From Anaerolineales bacterium (lineage in GTDB: Bacteria > Chloroflexota > Anaerolineae > Anaerolineales > Villigracilaceae): a DNA stretch of 64,000 nt. The DNA is taken from contig CP129480.1 in NCBI GenBank assembly GCA_030583885.1, forward strand, positions 248,001-312,000. The letters are read 5' to 3'. Shown here piece by piece: positions 7,047 to 15,095 of the stretch (its first letter is position 1; each line of letters starts with the position of its first letter). The notes below the pieces were generated by a model. That model was not told where the DNA came from. It worked only from the letters and a program-made list of their open reading frames with translations, and did no database searches. The translations under genes were made by a program, and so were the position numbers.

Positions 7047-8582
7047 CTAGCGGGGTGCAAGGTATTTGTAGAAAAACGTCTGCCGGACATTGGCGATGAA
7101 GTTCTGCGAAAGTTCATCGGTCATGAATTGGAGGGTGGGGATGGCATCTGCCGTCAGCGTGTTGGGATGCTCGTATTCGGGGACTCCGGGCGGTTCGAGG
7201 CGGGTTACAGGCTCGGTGATGGTTTGGACTTTCCGGCCGTCATCGAGAACAAAATAATGTTCGTAGGTCCGATAGATGGAGCGGTTCATTTCGTAGGTGG
7301 GAGTTAAGGCGCCGATAGCGAGTAACAAGTAACATCCTGCAAGTATTAAGCGGGGAGTAGATTTCTGGAAGATGGTTTCGCCTGTCATCAACATCAGGTA
7401 GAAGAGCGGGGCGATGGAGGCGCGCATGACGAAGTCACGGTCGCTGCCGAATTGGATGAAGGGGATGACGAGAAAAAGCAAGCCAGTGACCATCCAGCGC
7501 GGGTCGCGCCATTTGACTGGAGCAAGCACAAGCCAGAGAATCCCGCCTTCAAATAGTAAGAAGGCGAGGAAATCGGTGAAGAGGATGGATTGCAGTCCGC
7601 GGGACTGGGCGGCGGTATTGGCAGCGAAGAAGAAGGATGAAAGCAGAAAGATAATGATGGCGGCAAGGATGATTTCAAGACGGAGATGTTTGAATGGAGC
7701 TTTGAAGTCAGTTCCTTTGATGAGTTCGATAAGGACGTAGGGTAAAAATCCAACCGCGGCGAGAGGCGCGAAGAAGAAGCAAAGGGACCAGAGGAGCATG
7801 ATCATGTCATAGCGAGGGTGATGCACGTCGCCCGAAGCAATCCTCGACTCGTTCGGGGATTGCTTCGTTGCCATTTCATGGTTCCTCGCAATGACAGTGA
7901 CCATAGCAATACACAACCAGGCAGGGACGGCTTGATTAAAGACCCAAAATAACTGTGTGGTAAAAGAGGAATATTGCAAACTCTTCGACCATATCTCGAG
8001 GTGGGTGATGGGCGGCAGCAAGGTTGGATAATCTTTGGCAAAGAATAGCGCGCCGAGTACGTCCAGTCCGCTGAAGAAAATGAGGAGAAGTGTTGCTTTG
8101 AGGGCGGAGGTTTTAAGAGCAGAGGCGAGGTGCAGGGTGACAAGGATGATGCCAAGCCATGTCCACAGGAAGATGGCAAAGTTGGCGGCTTTCCAACCGA
8201 GGAGTTTGCCGATCCATGCCGAGGGCAGCCAGTAGCCGACGTAATAGACCAGCATTTTGATCGGCCCGCGTTCGGGGGTGGCGTAGTAGACGGGCCAGTC
8301 GAAGTTGATCAGATCCCGCAGGACGACGTTGCGCCAGTTGTGATCCCAGTTTTGGAAGGCGTAGCCGCCGATGCCGGAGAGGAAGAGCCAGGCGCCAGTG
8401 AGGAGCAACCAGTAAACAGTTGCGGGTTGGCAGTTGATGGTTGGCGGCTGATCGTTTTTAAGAAGTTGCCAGAGTGCGATGAGCAGAATGACTGCAAGGG
8501 GAATGGCAATGGATAATCGCACCCAGCCGAAGAGGAAGAGGCTGAAGGGCAGAATAAGGTAAAGGATGGAAATGCGTTTCAT
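7047..8582 (-). CDS. Polytopic membrane protein, probable GT-C type glycosyltransferase relative
   Basis: A 511-residue protein with about ten hydrophobic segments. I cannot name a close family. Its neighbour upstream is a GT-C-like protein and the charged loop between the first two helices (around YATPERGPIK) is compatible with that group. Residues encoded by 7805-7896 (roughly NHEMATKQSPNESRIASGDVHHPRYD) derive from a mobile palindromic repeat that has inserted and kept the frame open, producing an odd hydrophilic loop. No Shine-Dalgarno sequence; the start lies in another repeat. Confidence 0.6.
   Translation of the reverse strand: MKRISILYLILPFSLFLFGWVRLSIAIPLAVILLIALWQLLKNDQPPTINCQPATVYWLLLTGAWLFLSGIGGYAFQNWDHNWRNVVLRDLINFDWPVYYATPERGPIKMLVYYVGYWLPSAWIGKLLGWKAANFAIFLWTWLGIILVTLHLASALKTSALKATLLLIFFSGLDVLGALFFAKDYPTLLPPITHLEIWSKSLQYSSFTTQLFWVFNQAVPAWLCIAMVTVIARNHEMATKQSPNESRIASGDVHHPRYDMIMLLWSLCFFFAPLAAVGFLPYVLIELIKGTDFKAPFKHLRLEIILAAIIIFLLSSFFFAANTAAQSRGLQSILFTDFLAFLLFEGGILWLVLAPVKWRDPRWMVTGLLFLVIPFIQFGSDRDFVMRASIAPLFYLMLMTGETIFQKSTPRLILAGCYLLLAIGALTPTYEMNRSIYRTYEHYFVLDDGRKVQTITEPVTRLEPPGVPEYEHPNTLTADAIPTLQFMTDELSQNFIANVRQTFFYKYLAPR
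7805..7896. repeat. MITE-like repeat, family A, inside a coding sequence
   Basis: A 92-nt imperfect inverted repeat starting TGTCATAGCGAGGG and ending CCTCGCAATGACA, with inner arms CGAAGCAATCC / GGATTGCTTCG. The same design occurs at 19957-20044 and, with diverged ends, at 46565-46674 and 48257. It lies inside the 7047-8582 gene without breaking its frame. Confidence 0.7.
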
Positions 8583-8632
8583 GTTTGACCATGGACAATG
8601 GACAGTTGACCACGGTCTGCGGTCTATCGTCC
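8583..8632. repeat. Repeat family D, copy 1 (TAGACC unit at a stop codon)
   Basis: Read on the minus strand this is a tandem-like series of near-heptamers (GATAGACCGCAGACCGTGG, then GTCCATTGTCCATGG). The TAG that ends the 8624-10117 gene is the TAG of the first TAGACC unit. The same arrangement recurs at 11801 and 12325. Confidence 0.55.
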
Positions 8633-10117
8633 ATCGTCGAATTCGTAGATGACGTAATCTTCCTTTTCCATTGTAACGGAATACCGCTCATCCAGAAATG
8701 AGCGCAGTTCGGCAAACTCGCGCGAGGTGTCTTCGCCGGAAACCCATGGTTTGTCTATGGCGGCAACTTCAATGATGAAACGCGGCTGGGCTCCCTGCAA
8801 TTGAGTCATAAAATCTGCCCGGATGGATTGGATGTAGGGATTGGAAACATGATGATAGAAATAAAAATCAAATACGTACGAAGTTGCAAGCGGCGCGCGC
8901 GTATGGAGCAGGGCAAGCAGCGTGCCGCCCGTCCAATCCAGCGGCTGGACGGTGTCACCCTCTTCGAGGTTTTTTTCGAGGAAGCGGGTGATCTCCCCGG
9001 CGCGGTTGGTGGAGGTGGCGATGGATTTGCCTTCAAGCTGACGGAGGAGGGTTTGGGAAGGGCGGATGGAAATCGCGAGTGTAAGAAGCAAGATGAAAGA
9101 GGGTAAAACGGTTAATGGAGGATGGTTAATGGTGGAGATGGATAATGATGCAAGAAGGACGATACAGTAGGTAAACGGAATGTAATGGTATGGAAAGAAT
9201 TGCCCCGACAATGCAGGATAGATTGCATAACACAGCGCAAGACTGGCGAGCAGATATGTTTGACGATTGCGATTGAGACGGATGCCAAGTGCGGCGGGGA
9301 TCAACCACCAGCCGCTTCCGCCCAGACGCCAGGCCTGATTCAATACATAAGACATTCGCTCTGCCGGGGGCGTGATCGCCATCTCGCCGTTGATTTGCGA
9401 GTAAAGCGGCCAGTAATTCAGCGCAATATCCATGAAAGGAGTCAATGCGCCCGTCAATGCCAGCCATGCAGTGGCCAATGAAATTGGAGTCAAAAATCCC
9501 ATCCCCATCGGAAGGATGCCTTGCTTTGCAAGATCTGGCAGGGACATGCCCGGGCGTCCGCGAAGGTCTGCCATGTCAAAGAGCAGGAAGGGGAGCAGGC
9601 CGAGCGCTGCGTGGGGCTTGATGACCCCCGCCAGACCGAAGAGAACGCCGAGGCTGAGACGATGCTTGAGAGTTAGAGTGTCACGCAATCCTACAAAAAG
9701 AGCGAGAGCGATGAATACGAGCAGGAGATATTCACGTTGCAACGAGAGTGCGGGCCCGCCCTGCAGGTATTTCAACCCGAAGAGAATGCCGCCCGCAAGC
9801 GCGGCAGGTTTGCCAAAACGCCGCATGGCGAGATAGGTGAAAACGATGAGCGCGGCGAGGATAAGAAGATCGAGAATTCGGATGCGGAAGGGACCGAAGT
9901 TGCTGGCGACGCCAAGCAGGTAATAGGCGGCATAGGCGCCCGGCATTTGAAAGTCGAAGATGTCGCGGTATGGCATGCGCCCTTCGCTTTGCATCAGGAA
10001 GGCTTCGTAGAAGAGGGGCGCTTCGTCGTGCGCGAGGGGCCAGCTCAGGGAGTATGCCGCCTGTATGATCAGGATGACGGCGAGCAGAATGAGGATGATT
10101 TGCGTTGCGCGGCGCAT
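8624..10117 (-). CDS. Glycosyltransferase 39/ArnT-like membrane protein (GT-C)
   Basis: A 497-residue polytopic protein. After the first helix the loop has LAHDEAPLFYEAFLM followed by MPYRDIFDFQMPGAYAAYYLLG, the Asp-Glu pair and periplasmic loop typical of dolichol-phosphate/undecaprenyl-phosphate-sugar dependent GT-C enzymes. About ten helices follow and a soluble C-terminal region. Role and sugar are unknown. It follows the ASCH gene directly (TAA then ATG). The last residues (FDDGR) are encoded by repeat family D. Confidence 0.75.
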   Translation of the reverse strand: MRRATQIILILLAVILIIQAAYSLSWPLAHDEAPLFYEAFLMQSEGRMPYRDIFDFQMPGAYAAYYLLGVASNFGPFRIRILDLLILAALIVFTYLAMRRFGKPAALAGGILFGLKYLQGGPALSLQREYLLLVFIALALFVGLRDTLTLKHRLSLGVLFGLAGVIKPHAALGLLPFLLFDMADLRGRPGMSLPDLAKQGILPMGMGFLTPISLATAWLALTGALTPFMDIALNYWPLYSQINGEMAITPPAERMSYVLNQAWRLGGSGWWLIPAALGIRLNRNRQTYLLASLALCYAIYPALSGQFFPYHYIPFTYCIVLLASLSISTINHPPLTVLPSFILLLTLAISIRPSQTLLRQLEGKSIATSTNRAGEITRFLEKNLEEGDTVQPLDWTGGTLLALLHTRAPLATSYVFDFYFYHHVSNPYIQSIRADFMTQLQGAQPRFIIEVAAIDKPWVSGEDTSREFAELRSFLDERYSVTMEKEDYVIYEFDDGR

Positions 10118-10585
10118 TTATTGATAAATGACCTGGAAGCGTTCGCAGACGAGGGGCATATCTTCGCTGAACTCCCTGCCGATCCTTGCGAGGACGCGTG
10201 AAAAGAAAAGTTCGTGAGCATCGCGCCAATAGGCAAGGGACCGATCGCCTTCGCCTTCGGAGCGGGCAAAGTCTTCGTCCACTTCGTTGTAGCGGCGGAG
10301 GGTGACTTCGGTGGTTTCGAGAATGCAAATCGGTTCACCAGCGCCGTTCAAGGTAATGGAGATCAGCCCGCCTTCGGGTATCGGATTCCCTTCGACTTCC
10401 CACTCCCATAGCGCGGAACAAGTGCCTGTTTTGATTCCATTAAGAATCAATGCACCAAGTTCATCCGCCAGTTTGGGATGATCACCGAAGCCTTCGGCAA
10501 CATATGATTTACTGCGATAGGGAGAATCAGGCGGCTGGGTCGCAAGAAAATCGTTCCAATATTTTTCGATCCTTGGATTTGTCAC
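10118..10585 (-). CDS. ASCH domain-containing protein
   Basis: A 155-residue protein matching the ASCH (PUA-like) family: IEKYWNDFLA at the N-terminus, a core with GIKTGTCSALW and GGLISITLNGAGEPICILETTEV, and the motif ARSEGEGDRSLAYWRDAHELFF. ASCH proteins bind RNA or hydrolyse modified nucleosides such as N4-acetylcytidine. It starts with GTG at 10585, which overlaps the TGA of the previous gene (GTGA), with GGAGAG about 10 nt upstream. Translation is therefore probably coupled. Confidence 0.85.
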   Translation of the reverse strand: MTNPRIEKYWNDFLATQPPDSPYRSKSYVAEGFGDHPKLADELGALILNGIKTGTCSALWEWEVEGNPIPEGGLISITLNGAGEPICILETTEVTLRRYNEVDEDFARSEGEGDRSLAYWRDAHELFFSRVLARIGREFSEDMPLVCERFQVIYQ

Positions 10586-10866
10586 GATACAAACTCTCCG
10601 CCCATGACCTGACCTTCGATCAATGTGCGCGCAGGTGTGAATTTGAATGTGGCTTCAACGCGCTGGAAGCATCGGCTTTCACCGATCAATACCTTGCGGG
10701 CATGGTACACATCGCCGCCTTCTTCATATTCCACGCTGAGATCATTGTCCAGATCCACGCGCCCCTCGATCAGTTCGCCGCAGCGCAGGCATTTGACCGT
10801 GAAAACGTAATAGCGTTTTTCAGGCTTGGCGGACGAACCGCCGAAGAGGTTTTTGAGGAAGTTCAT
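10582..10866 (-). CDS. Small conserved hypothetical protein
   Basis: A 94-residue soluble protein beginning MNFLKNLFGG. It has a CLRCGE cysteine pair, then an acidic region and RKVLIGESRCFQRVEATFKF. I do not recognise a characterised family. I choose the ATG at 10866 because it overlaps the surE stop (ATGA) and has GGAG 6 nt upstream; a Met four codons earlier is possible. Its stop overlaps the ASCH start. It is part of a surE-led operon. Confidence 0.65.
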   Translation of the reverse strand: MNFLKNLFGGSSAKPEKRYYVFTVKCLRCGELIEGRVDLDNDLSVEYEEGGDVYHARKVLIGESRCFQRVEATFKFTPARTLIEGQVMGGEFVS

Positions 10867-11630
10867 TTGAAACTCCACTTCTTCAAGACATCCATTGCCT
10901 TGAGATGGGTCAGGTCCAATTGCAAGGGGGTGATGGAAACATAGCCCTGCGCGAGCGCGCCGAAGTCCGTGCCGTCCTCCGCGACGCCGGTCGGCGCTTC
11001 GCCGCCGATCCAGTAATACGGTTTGCCGCGCGGGTCAATGCGCACATCGAGCGCATCGCGATAGACACGCAATCCCTGCCGCGTGATCATGTAACCCTTG
11101 AGTTCGGACTCTTTGAGATACGGCACATTGACATTCAAGACCACGCCCCCGGGCAATCCATCCGCGATGACCTGCTCCGCGACGCGCTTCGCGACAACAG
11201 CCGAAGTTGAGTAGTCGAGTGGACCTTTGTGCCCCTCCGGCGAATCCAGCGAGACCGCGATGCCCTTCACACCGGCAATGACCGCTTCCATCGCGGCGGT
11301 GACGGTGCCGGAGTAGGTCACGTCATGCCCGATGTTGGCGTTGGGATTGATGCCTGAAACGACCAGGTCTATCTGCTCTTCGATGAGACCAAGTAATGGC
11401 AGGGCAACACAATCCGAAGGCGCGCCATCCGAGGCGAACGCGGATGTGCCGTCCGCGAGGAGGGTTTCCTTCACGCGCAATGGACGTTCCATCGTCTTTA
11501 CGTGTCCGGAAGCGGACCAGTTCTTATCCGGCGCAAAGACGGTCACGTTGCCGAGTTTGCGCATCTCCTGCGCGAGAGCGAGAAGTCCAGGGGCTGTTAC
11601 GCCGTCGTCGTTGGTGACTAGTATATGCAT
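10863..11630 (-). CDS. surE: 5'/3'-nucleotidase SurE
   Basis: A 255-residue protein with the SurE signature at the start (MHILVTNDDGVTAPGL) containing the metal-binding Asp-Asp, then VSGINPNANIGHDVTYSGTVTAAMEA. SurE removes phosphate from nucleoside 5'- and 3'-monophosphates and helps stress survival. It is the first gene of a run with overlapping stop/start codons (surE, small protein, ASCH, GT-C). Confidence 0.95.
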   Translation of the reverse strand: MHILVTNDDGVTAPGLLALAQEMRKLGNVTVFAPDKNWSASGHVKTMERPLRVKETLLADGTSAFASDGAPSDCVALPLLGLIEEQIDLVVSGINPNANIGHDVTYSGTVTAAMEAVIAGVKGIAVSLDSPEGHKGPLDYSTSAVVAKRVAEQVIADGLPGGVVLNVNVPYLKESELKGYMITRQGLRVYRDALDVRIDPRGKPYYWIGGEAPTGVAEDGTDFGALAQGYVSITPLQLDLTHLKAMDVLKKWSFK

Positions 11631-11775
11631 GGGATTATTTCCGATTTTAGATTTGAGAGCAGGGGCGACCCGCCCATACCATACAAGGCATCTTTTTATA
11701 TTGAAGGGCCGCCCTTACGATTATACGCCAGCACTTGGCAAACAAAAGCGCCTTGTATTCAACAGGGCGCATTTA

Positions 11776-11806
11776 TGGTTCATGGTCTATCGTCCACGGT
11801 CTACGG
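11776..11806. repeat. Repeat family D, copy 2
   Basis: On the minus strand the sequence reads TAGACCGTGGACGATAGACC, beginning with the TAG at 11803-11801 that ends the extended frame of the candidate selenoprotein. It is nearly identical to the copy at 12301-12330. Confidence 0.55.
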
Positions 11807-12223
11807 AATCAGCATCGCCAGCGCGGTCATGGCGAGCCCTGCCAGCGTGCCTTTGACGATGACCCGCACCGCCTGCCAGCGGATTCTCCACACTTCCTTC
11901 TGGTCTTCGATCTTTTCTGATTTTCCGTTCATGAGGCGTGTACCACGCGCAGCTTCGATCACTCAGGTTTTGTCGAGGGCCTGAAAGATGGACGAGGCTC
12001 CTGCCGCGAACATGAAGAAGAGCGGCAGCCGCCAGGCTTTGTCCGCGCCAAGCAGGAGTATGGCGGTGAAAATGGCCAGGCCAAAAACGGTCTGCAGGAT
12101 ACCGAATTGCATGCGTTTCCGGCGTTCTTTTGGGCTGATATTGGGCATGCAAACATCCGCAGGTTCGTTGCCTTCGGGGTTTAGGATGATCTTCGGGGTC
12201 GAATCGGAAAATTGAGCGAGCAT
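11801..12223 (-). CDS. Small membrane protein with in-frame TGA; candidate selenoprotein
   Basis: From the ATG at 12223 (GGAG 7 nt upstream) the frame runs 86 codons to a TGA at 11965-11963 and then stays open 53 more codons to a TAG at 11803-11801. The second part continues smoothly: VIEAARGTRLMNGKSEKIED, then an amphipathic region and a second membrane helix ending in AMTALAMLIP. The first part has a CMPNISPKERRKR motif and one membrane helix pair. From memory, related proteins have Cys exactly at the TGA position (KTCV.AARG). After TGA, a 5-bp stem GCGTG/CACGC with loop GTA lies 19 nt downstream, within known limits for a bacterial SECIS element. Alternatives: a true stop giving an 86-residue protein (11963-12223), or a decayed gene. 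Confidence 0.55.
11936..11948 (-). promoter_or_regulatory. Possible bacterial SECIS hairpin
   Basis: On the minus strand GCGTG-GTA-CACGC begins 14 nt after the in-frame TGA. The loop starts with G, the stem is 5 bp and the TGA-to-loop distance is 19 nt, which meets the published loose bacterial SECIS rules. A stem this short also occurs by chance. Confidence 0.35.
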
Positions 12224-12279
12224 TGAGTGTCTCCAGTTGGGGTAGAGACAACACCAGCCCGCGAATTTATACGGGGAAC

Positions 12280-12312
12280 AAAAAAGAACCGCGGATGTTT
12301 CATCCACGGTCC
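12280..12312 (-). terminator. Rho-independent terminator after the VOC gene
   Basis: On the minus strand a 12-bp stem (two G-T wobbles) GGACCGTGGATG / CATCCGCGGTTC with loop AAA is followed by six T residues. It overlaps repeat family D. Confidence 0.75.
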
Positions 12313-12330
12313 ATTGTCCACGGTCTATTT
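12301..12330. repeat. Repeat family D, copy 3
   Basis: On the minus strand TAGACCGTGGACAATGGACC begins with the TAG stop of the VOC gene at 12327-12325. Its 3' part forms one arm of the terminator. Confidence 0.55.
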
Positions 12331-13236
12331 GACCCGCAACACCACCCCATTCTGAGATGGGTCGTGCAGGAGCAAGCCGTCTTCGGTTTGGTTGTAGGGA
12401 ATGCCTGCTTTCTCAACCCTGGCAATCACTTCGTCCAATGCGGGTTGATTCGGCAAGTCCACGGTGAAGTGATGCAGACCAACTGCATCGGCGGGGGGAT
12501 GCGGCGCACCTTCTCCCTGCCAGGTGTTGAGTCCGATGTGATGGTGATATCCGCCTGCGGAGACGAATGCCATCTGGAATTCCTTCGCATGACCCATCAC
12601 ATCGAAACCGAGCACGCCGTGATGGAAATCGAGCGCTTCGGGGATGTCGCGCACGTGCAAATGGATATGTCCCATTTTTGTTTCGGACGGGATGGGGGCA
12701 TCGAGGTTGTCATCCTCCTTCAAATGCCTGAACAACGCCTCCACATCCAGCGGTTCACGCCCGTCGCTCCAGGAACCGTCGGCGCGGCGCGTTTCGTATT
12801 TGCCGTCCTCCATCGTCCATGAGCCGTCCTCGGGGGATTCGCAGTACAACTCGATGCCGTTGCCTTCAGGGTCGTCGAGGTAGGTGGTCTTGGTCATGAT
12901 GTGGTCGGTGGGATAATTGCGGACCTTCCGTGCGGACAAACGCGCGAGCGCAATGGCAAGTTCGCGGCGGTTGGGGAACAAAACTGCAAAATGATACAAG
13001 CCCGTTACACCGCGATATTTTTTCAGGTTCGGCGCTTCGTTGAGGACGAGCAGGTCCGCGCCGCCTGCGCCGAGACCCGCGCGATTCTCATCCCGCCAGT
13101 GGAGTTTGAATCCCATTGCCTTTTCGTAGAACAGGACCTGATTCTCCAGACTGGCAACGGTCAAAGAAACATGGCCAATTCCCGTGGCGGGATGAATCGA
13201 AAATTTGGTTTTATTTTCAGCTTGTGCTTGACTCAT
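12325..13236 (-). CDS. VOC family protein, CatE-like extradiol dioxygenase
   Basis: About 303 residues with two glyoxalase/bleomycin (VOC) repeats. The first opens GIGHVSLTVASLENQVLFYEKAMGF, the second MGHIHLHVRDIPEALDFHHGVLGF. His at the start of each module and Glu in DDPEGNGIELYCE fit a metal site as in CatE (catechol-2,3-dioxygenase) proteins. The substrate is not known. I prefer the Met at 13236 (GAGA just upstream); an in-frame ATG at 13251 adds five residues. A terminator follows. Confidence 0.85.
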   Translation of the reverse strand: MSQAQAENKTKFSIHPATGIGHVSLTVASLENQVLFYEKAMGFKLHWRDENRAGLGAGGADLLVLNEAPNLKKYRGVTGLYHFAVLFPNRRELAIALARLSARKVRNYPTDHIMTKTTYLDDPEGNGIELYCESPEDGSWTMEDGKYETRRADGSWSDGREPLDVEALFRHLKEDDNLDAPIPSETKMGHIHLHVRDIPEALDFHHGVLGFDVMGHAKEFQMAFVSAGGYHHHIGLNTWQGEGAPHPPADAVGLHHFTVDLPNQPALDEVIARVEKAGIPYNQTEDGLLLHDPSQNGVVLRVK

Positions 13237-13342
13237 TTTCTCTCGTTTCATCGAATAAGGTTGATATGACCATAGACTACGTCAACCCTCCCCACCTTTC
13301 GTGGTAGTATCCATAAATTATCGTGCTGTAGCGCGGATCATT

Positions 13343-14038
13343 ATGAAAACGACACTGGTCATCTTCTCAGGCTTGCCGGGAACAGGGAAAACCTCCCTTG
13401 CAACTACCGCCGCACGGGAGTTGAAGATCCCGCTCCTGCGCATTGACGACGTGGTTGCGTCCATTCCCGAACACATGCGCAAGCGTGCCGACCCATTTTG
13501 GGAGGAGATGACCGGCATCCTGTTGAATTTGGTCGAGGCGCAATTGAAATTGGGAATCAGCATCATCGTCGATTCAGTGTTTATGGGGACAGACCGCTCC
13601 CAAGCCCTTGAGATCGCAAAGAACCACAACGCCGCTTTTCGCCCCATCCACACCTTCGTATCGAATGAGAGGATTTGGGAAGCGCGGGTACGCCAACGTG
13701 TGCTGGACTTCCCAGACGATGAACCCGCCACTTGGGAACGGATTCAGGTGCAACGCAAGGACTTTTTACCGTGGAGACCCACCTCTGCCCTGTTCGTGGA
13801 TGCGCTTCGTCCTGTGGAGGAAAATCGCAGGAAGGTGATGGAGTTCATCACGGCGCGTGAAGAAATCCGCAAGGGGATAAATCCCCCCGCTACCCGTACG
13901 AAGCCGCCGAAGGCGACTAGCCCGCTAAGTGCCCGAAGGGGTATGAGCGGACTTTGTGTGAATAGCGCGGACGCTTGTCCTGAGCCTGTTGAAGGGTTTA
14001 CGTCCGTGCGGGTTGGCGTCGGGGATCGTGGTGGATGA
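13343..14038 (+). CDS. AAA/zeta-toxin-like P-loop kinase
   Basis: About 231 residues with a Walker A motif at the very start (FSGLPGTGKTSLA), then LLRIDDVVASIP and IIVDSVFMGTDRSQALEIAK, as in small-molecule kinases and zeta-toxin-like ATPases. No antitoxin-like gene is adjacent. I start at the ATG 13343, since upstream in-frame codons (GTG at 13301) lie before the P-loop start usual for this family. The last 50 or so residues (after REEIRKG) are low-complexity and read through a repeat (CPEPVEG), so the native C-terminus was probably shorter. Confidence 0.75.
   Translation: MKTTLVIFSGLPGTGKTSLATTAARELKIPLLRIDDVVASIPEHMRKRADPFWEEMTGILLNLVEAQLKLGISIIVDSVFMGTDRSQALEIAKNHNAAFRPIHTFVSNERIWEARVRQRVLDFPDDEPATWERIQVQRKDFLPWRPTSALFVDALRPVEENRRKVMEFITAREEIRKGINPPATRTKPPKATSPLSARRGMSGLCVNSADACPEPVEGFTSVRVGVGDRGG
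13974..13996. repeat. Dispersed REP-like unit
   Basis: CTTGTCCTGAGCCTGTTGAAGG is a form of a short sequence (consensus CTGAGCCTGTCGAAGG) seen as a dispersed repeat in many bacterial genomes. Here it extends the reading frame of the P-loop kinase gene. Confidence 0.5.
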
Positions 14039-14106
14039 ACTATAAAATTGTGCTAAACTTGCGAAAATAGCCAATACAGTGGTTTGTTTTACCCTGGGAG
14101 ATTGAA

Positions 14107-15015
14107 ATGACAATACCTGATTATCAATCTTTAATGCTTCCGATACTTAATCTTGCTGCTGACGAGCAAGAACATTCCTTGCAGGAATCCACAAAAGTAT
14201 TGGCTGAACAATTCAATCTTACTGAGCCTGAACTGGCAGAGATGCTGCCCAGTGGAAGAAAGACCAGATTTTATGACCGTGTTGGCTGGGCGGCGACTTA
14301 TCTTCGCAAGGCTGGCTTGTTGAATGCAACTGGGCGGGGGCGATTCCAGATTTCACCCAGGGGATTGGATGTGCTCAAACAATCTCCAAAACAAATTAAT
14401 GTTGATTTCCTGAACCAATATGATGAATTTGTGGAATTTAGGTCGAGACGCGACAAGGATGATGAAGAAGAAATCATTCCAAGCGAAATAGATGTTCAAA
14501 CACCCGAAGAAGCCATTGAAGCCGCCTATCAAAGCCTGCGCCAAACGCTGGCAGAAGAAGTATTGCAAACGGTCAAAAGTTGCTCGCCATCCTTTTTTGA
14601 AAGGCTGGTCATTGATTTGTTGGTGAAAATGGGGTACGGCGGCACTCGCAAAGAAGCAGGAAAAGCCATTGGTAAAAGCGGCGACGGCGGAATTGACGGG
14701 ATCATCAACGAAGACCGCCTTGGTTTGGATGTGATTTATATTCAGGCAAAGAAATGGGAAAACCCTGTCGGGCGACCTGAAATCCAGAAATTTGCAGGCG
14801 CGTTACAAGGGCAGCGGGCAAAAAAGGGAATTTTCATCACGACATCTGGTTTTACGACCGAAGCAAAAGAGTTTGCATCGAAAATTGACAGCAAAATCAC
14901 CTTGATTGGCGGTGAAACATTAAGCCAGTTGATGATTGATTACAATGTGGGAGTCAACTCGATTGTGAATTATGAACTCAAACGAATCGACTCTGATTAC
15001 TTCATAGAAGAATAG
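14107..15015 (+). CDS. mrr: Mrr family type IV restriction endonuclease
   Basis: A 302-residue protein. Residues 1-95 form the Mrr N-terminal winged-helix domain (KTRFYDRVGWAATYLRKAGL). Residues 150-290 form the PD-(D/E)xK catalytic domain, with GDGGIDGII and DVIYIQAKKW supplying the D...QxK residues of the Mrr variant. Mrr cuts modified (methylated) foreign DNA. No methyltransferase gene is adjacent, as expected for type IV. Its base composition is clearly more AT-rich than its neighbours, and it has its own terminator, both signs of horizontal transfer. GGGAG precedes the start. Confidence 0.9.
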   Translation: MTIPDYQSLMLPILNLAADEQEHSLQESTKVLAEQFNLTEPELAEMLPSGRKTRFYDRVGWAATYLRKAGLLNATGRGRFQISPRGLDVLKQSPKQINVDFLNQYDEFVEFRSRRDKDDEEEIIPSEIDVQTPEEAIEAAYQSLRQTLAEEVLQTVKSCSPSFFERLVIDLLVKMGYGGTRKEAGKAIGKSGDGGIDGIINEDRLGLDVIYIQAKKWENPVGRPEIQKFAGALQGQRAKKGIFITTSGFTTEAKEFASKIDSKITLIGGETLSQLMIDYNVGVNSIVNYELKRIDSDYFIEE

Positions 15016-15035
15016 TTTTCAAATTCCTATAATCA

Positions 15036-15073
15036 AGCGAGACAGTCACATTGTGGGTGACTGTCTCGCTTTA
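15036..15073 (+). terminator. Terminator after mrr
   Basis: A perfect 14-bp stem AGCGAGACAGTCAC / GTGACTGTCTCGCT with a 7-nt loop, followed by TTTAAA. The T tract is short but the stem is strong. Confidence 0.7.
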
Positions 15074-15095
15074 AACCTTCGTGATCTTCGTGGTT
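15073..15095. repeat. Half copy of palindromic repeat family B
   Basis: AACCTTCGTGATCTTCGTGGTT matches one arm of the larger palindromes at 27202-27257 and 46714-46784. No partner arm is present. The rest of 15096-15191 shows nothing recognisable. Confidence 0.4.

Noticed and set aside
14041..14060. TATAAAAT upstream of mrr as a leaderless promoter
   Set aside because: It is over 50 bp from the start codon, which has its own GGGAG ribosome binding site.
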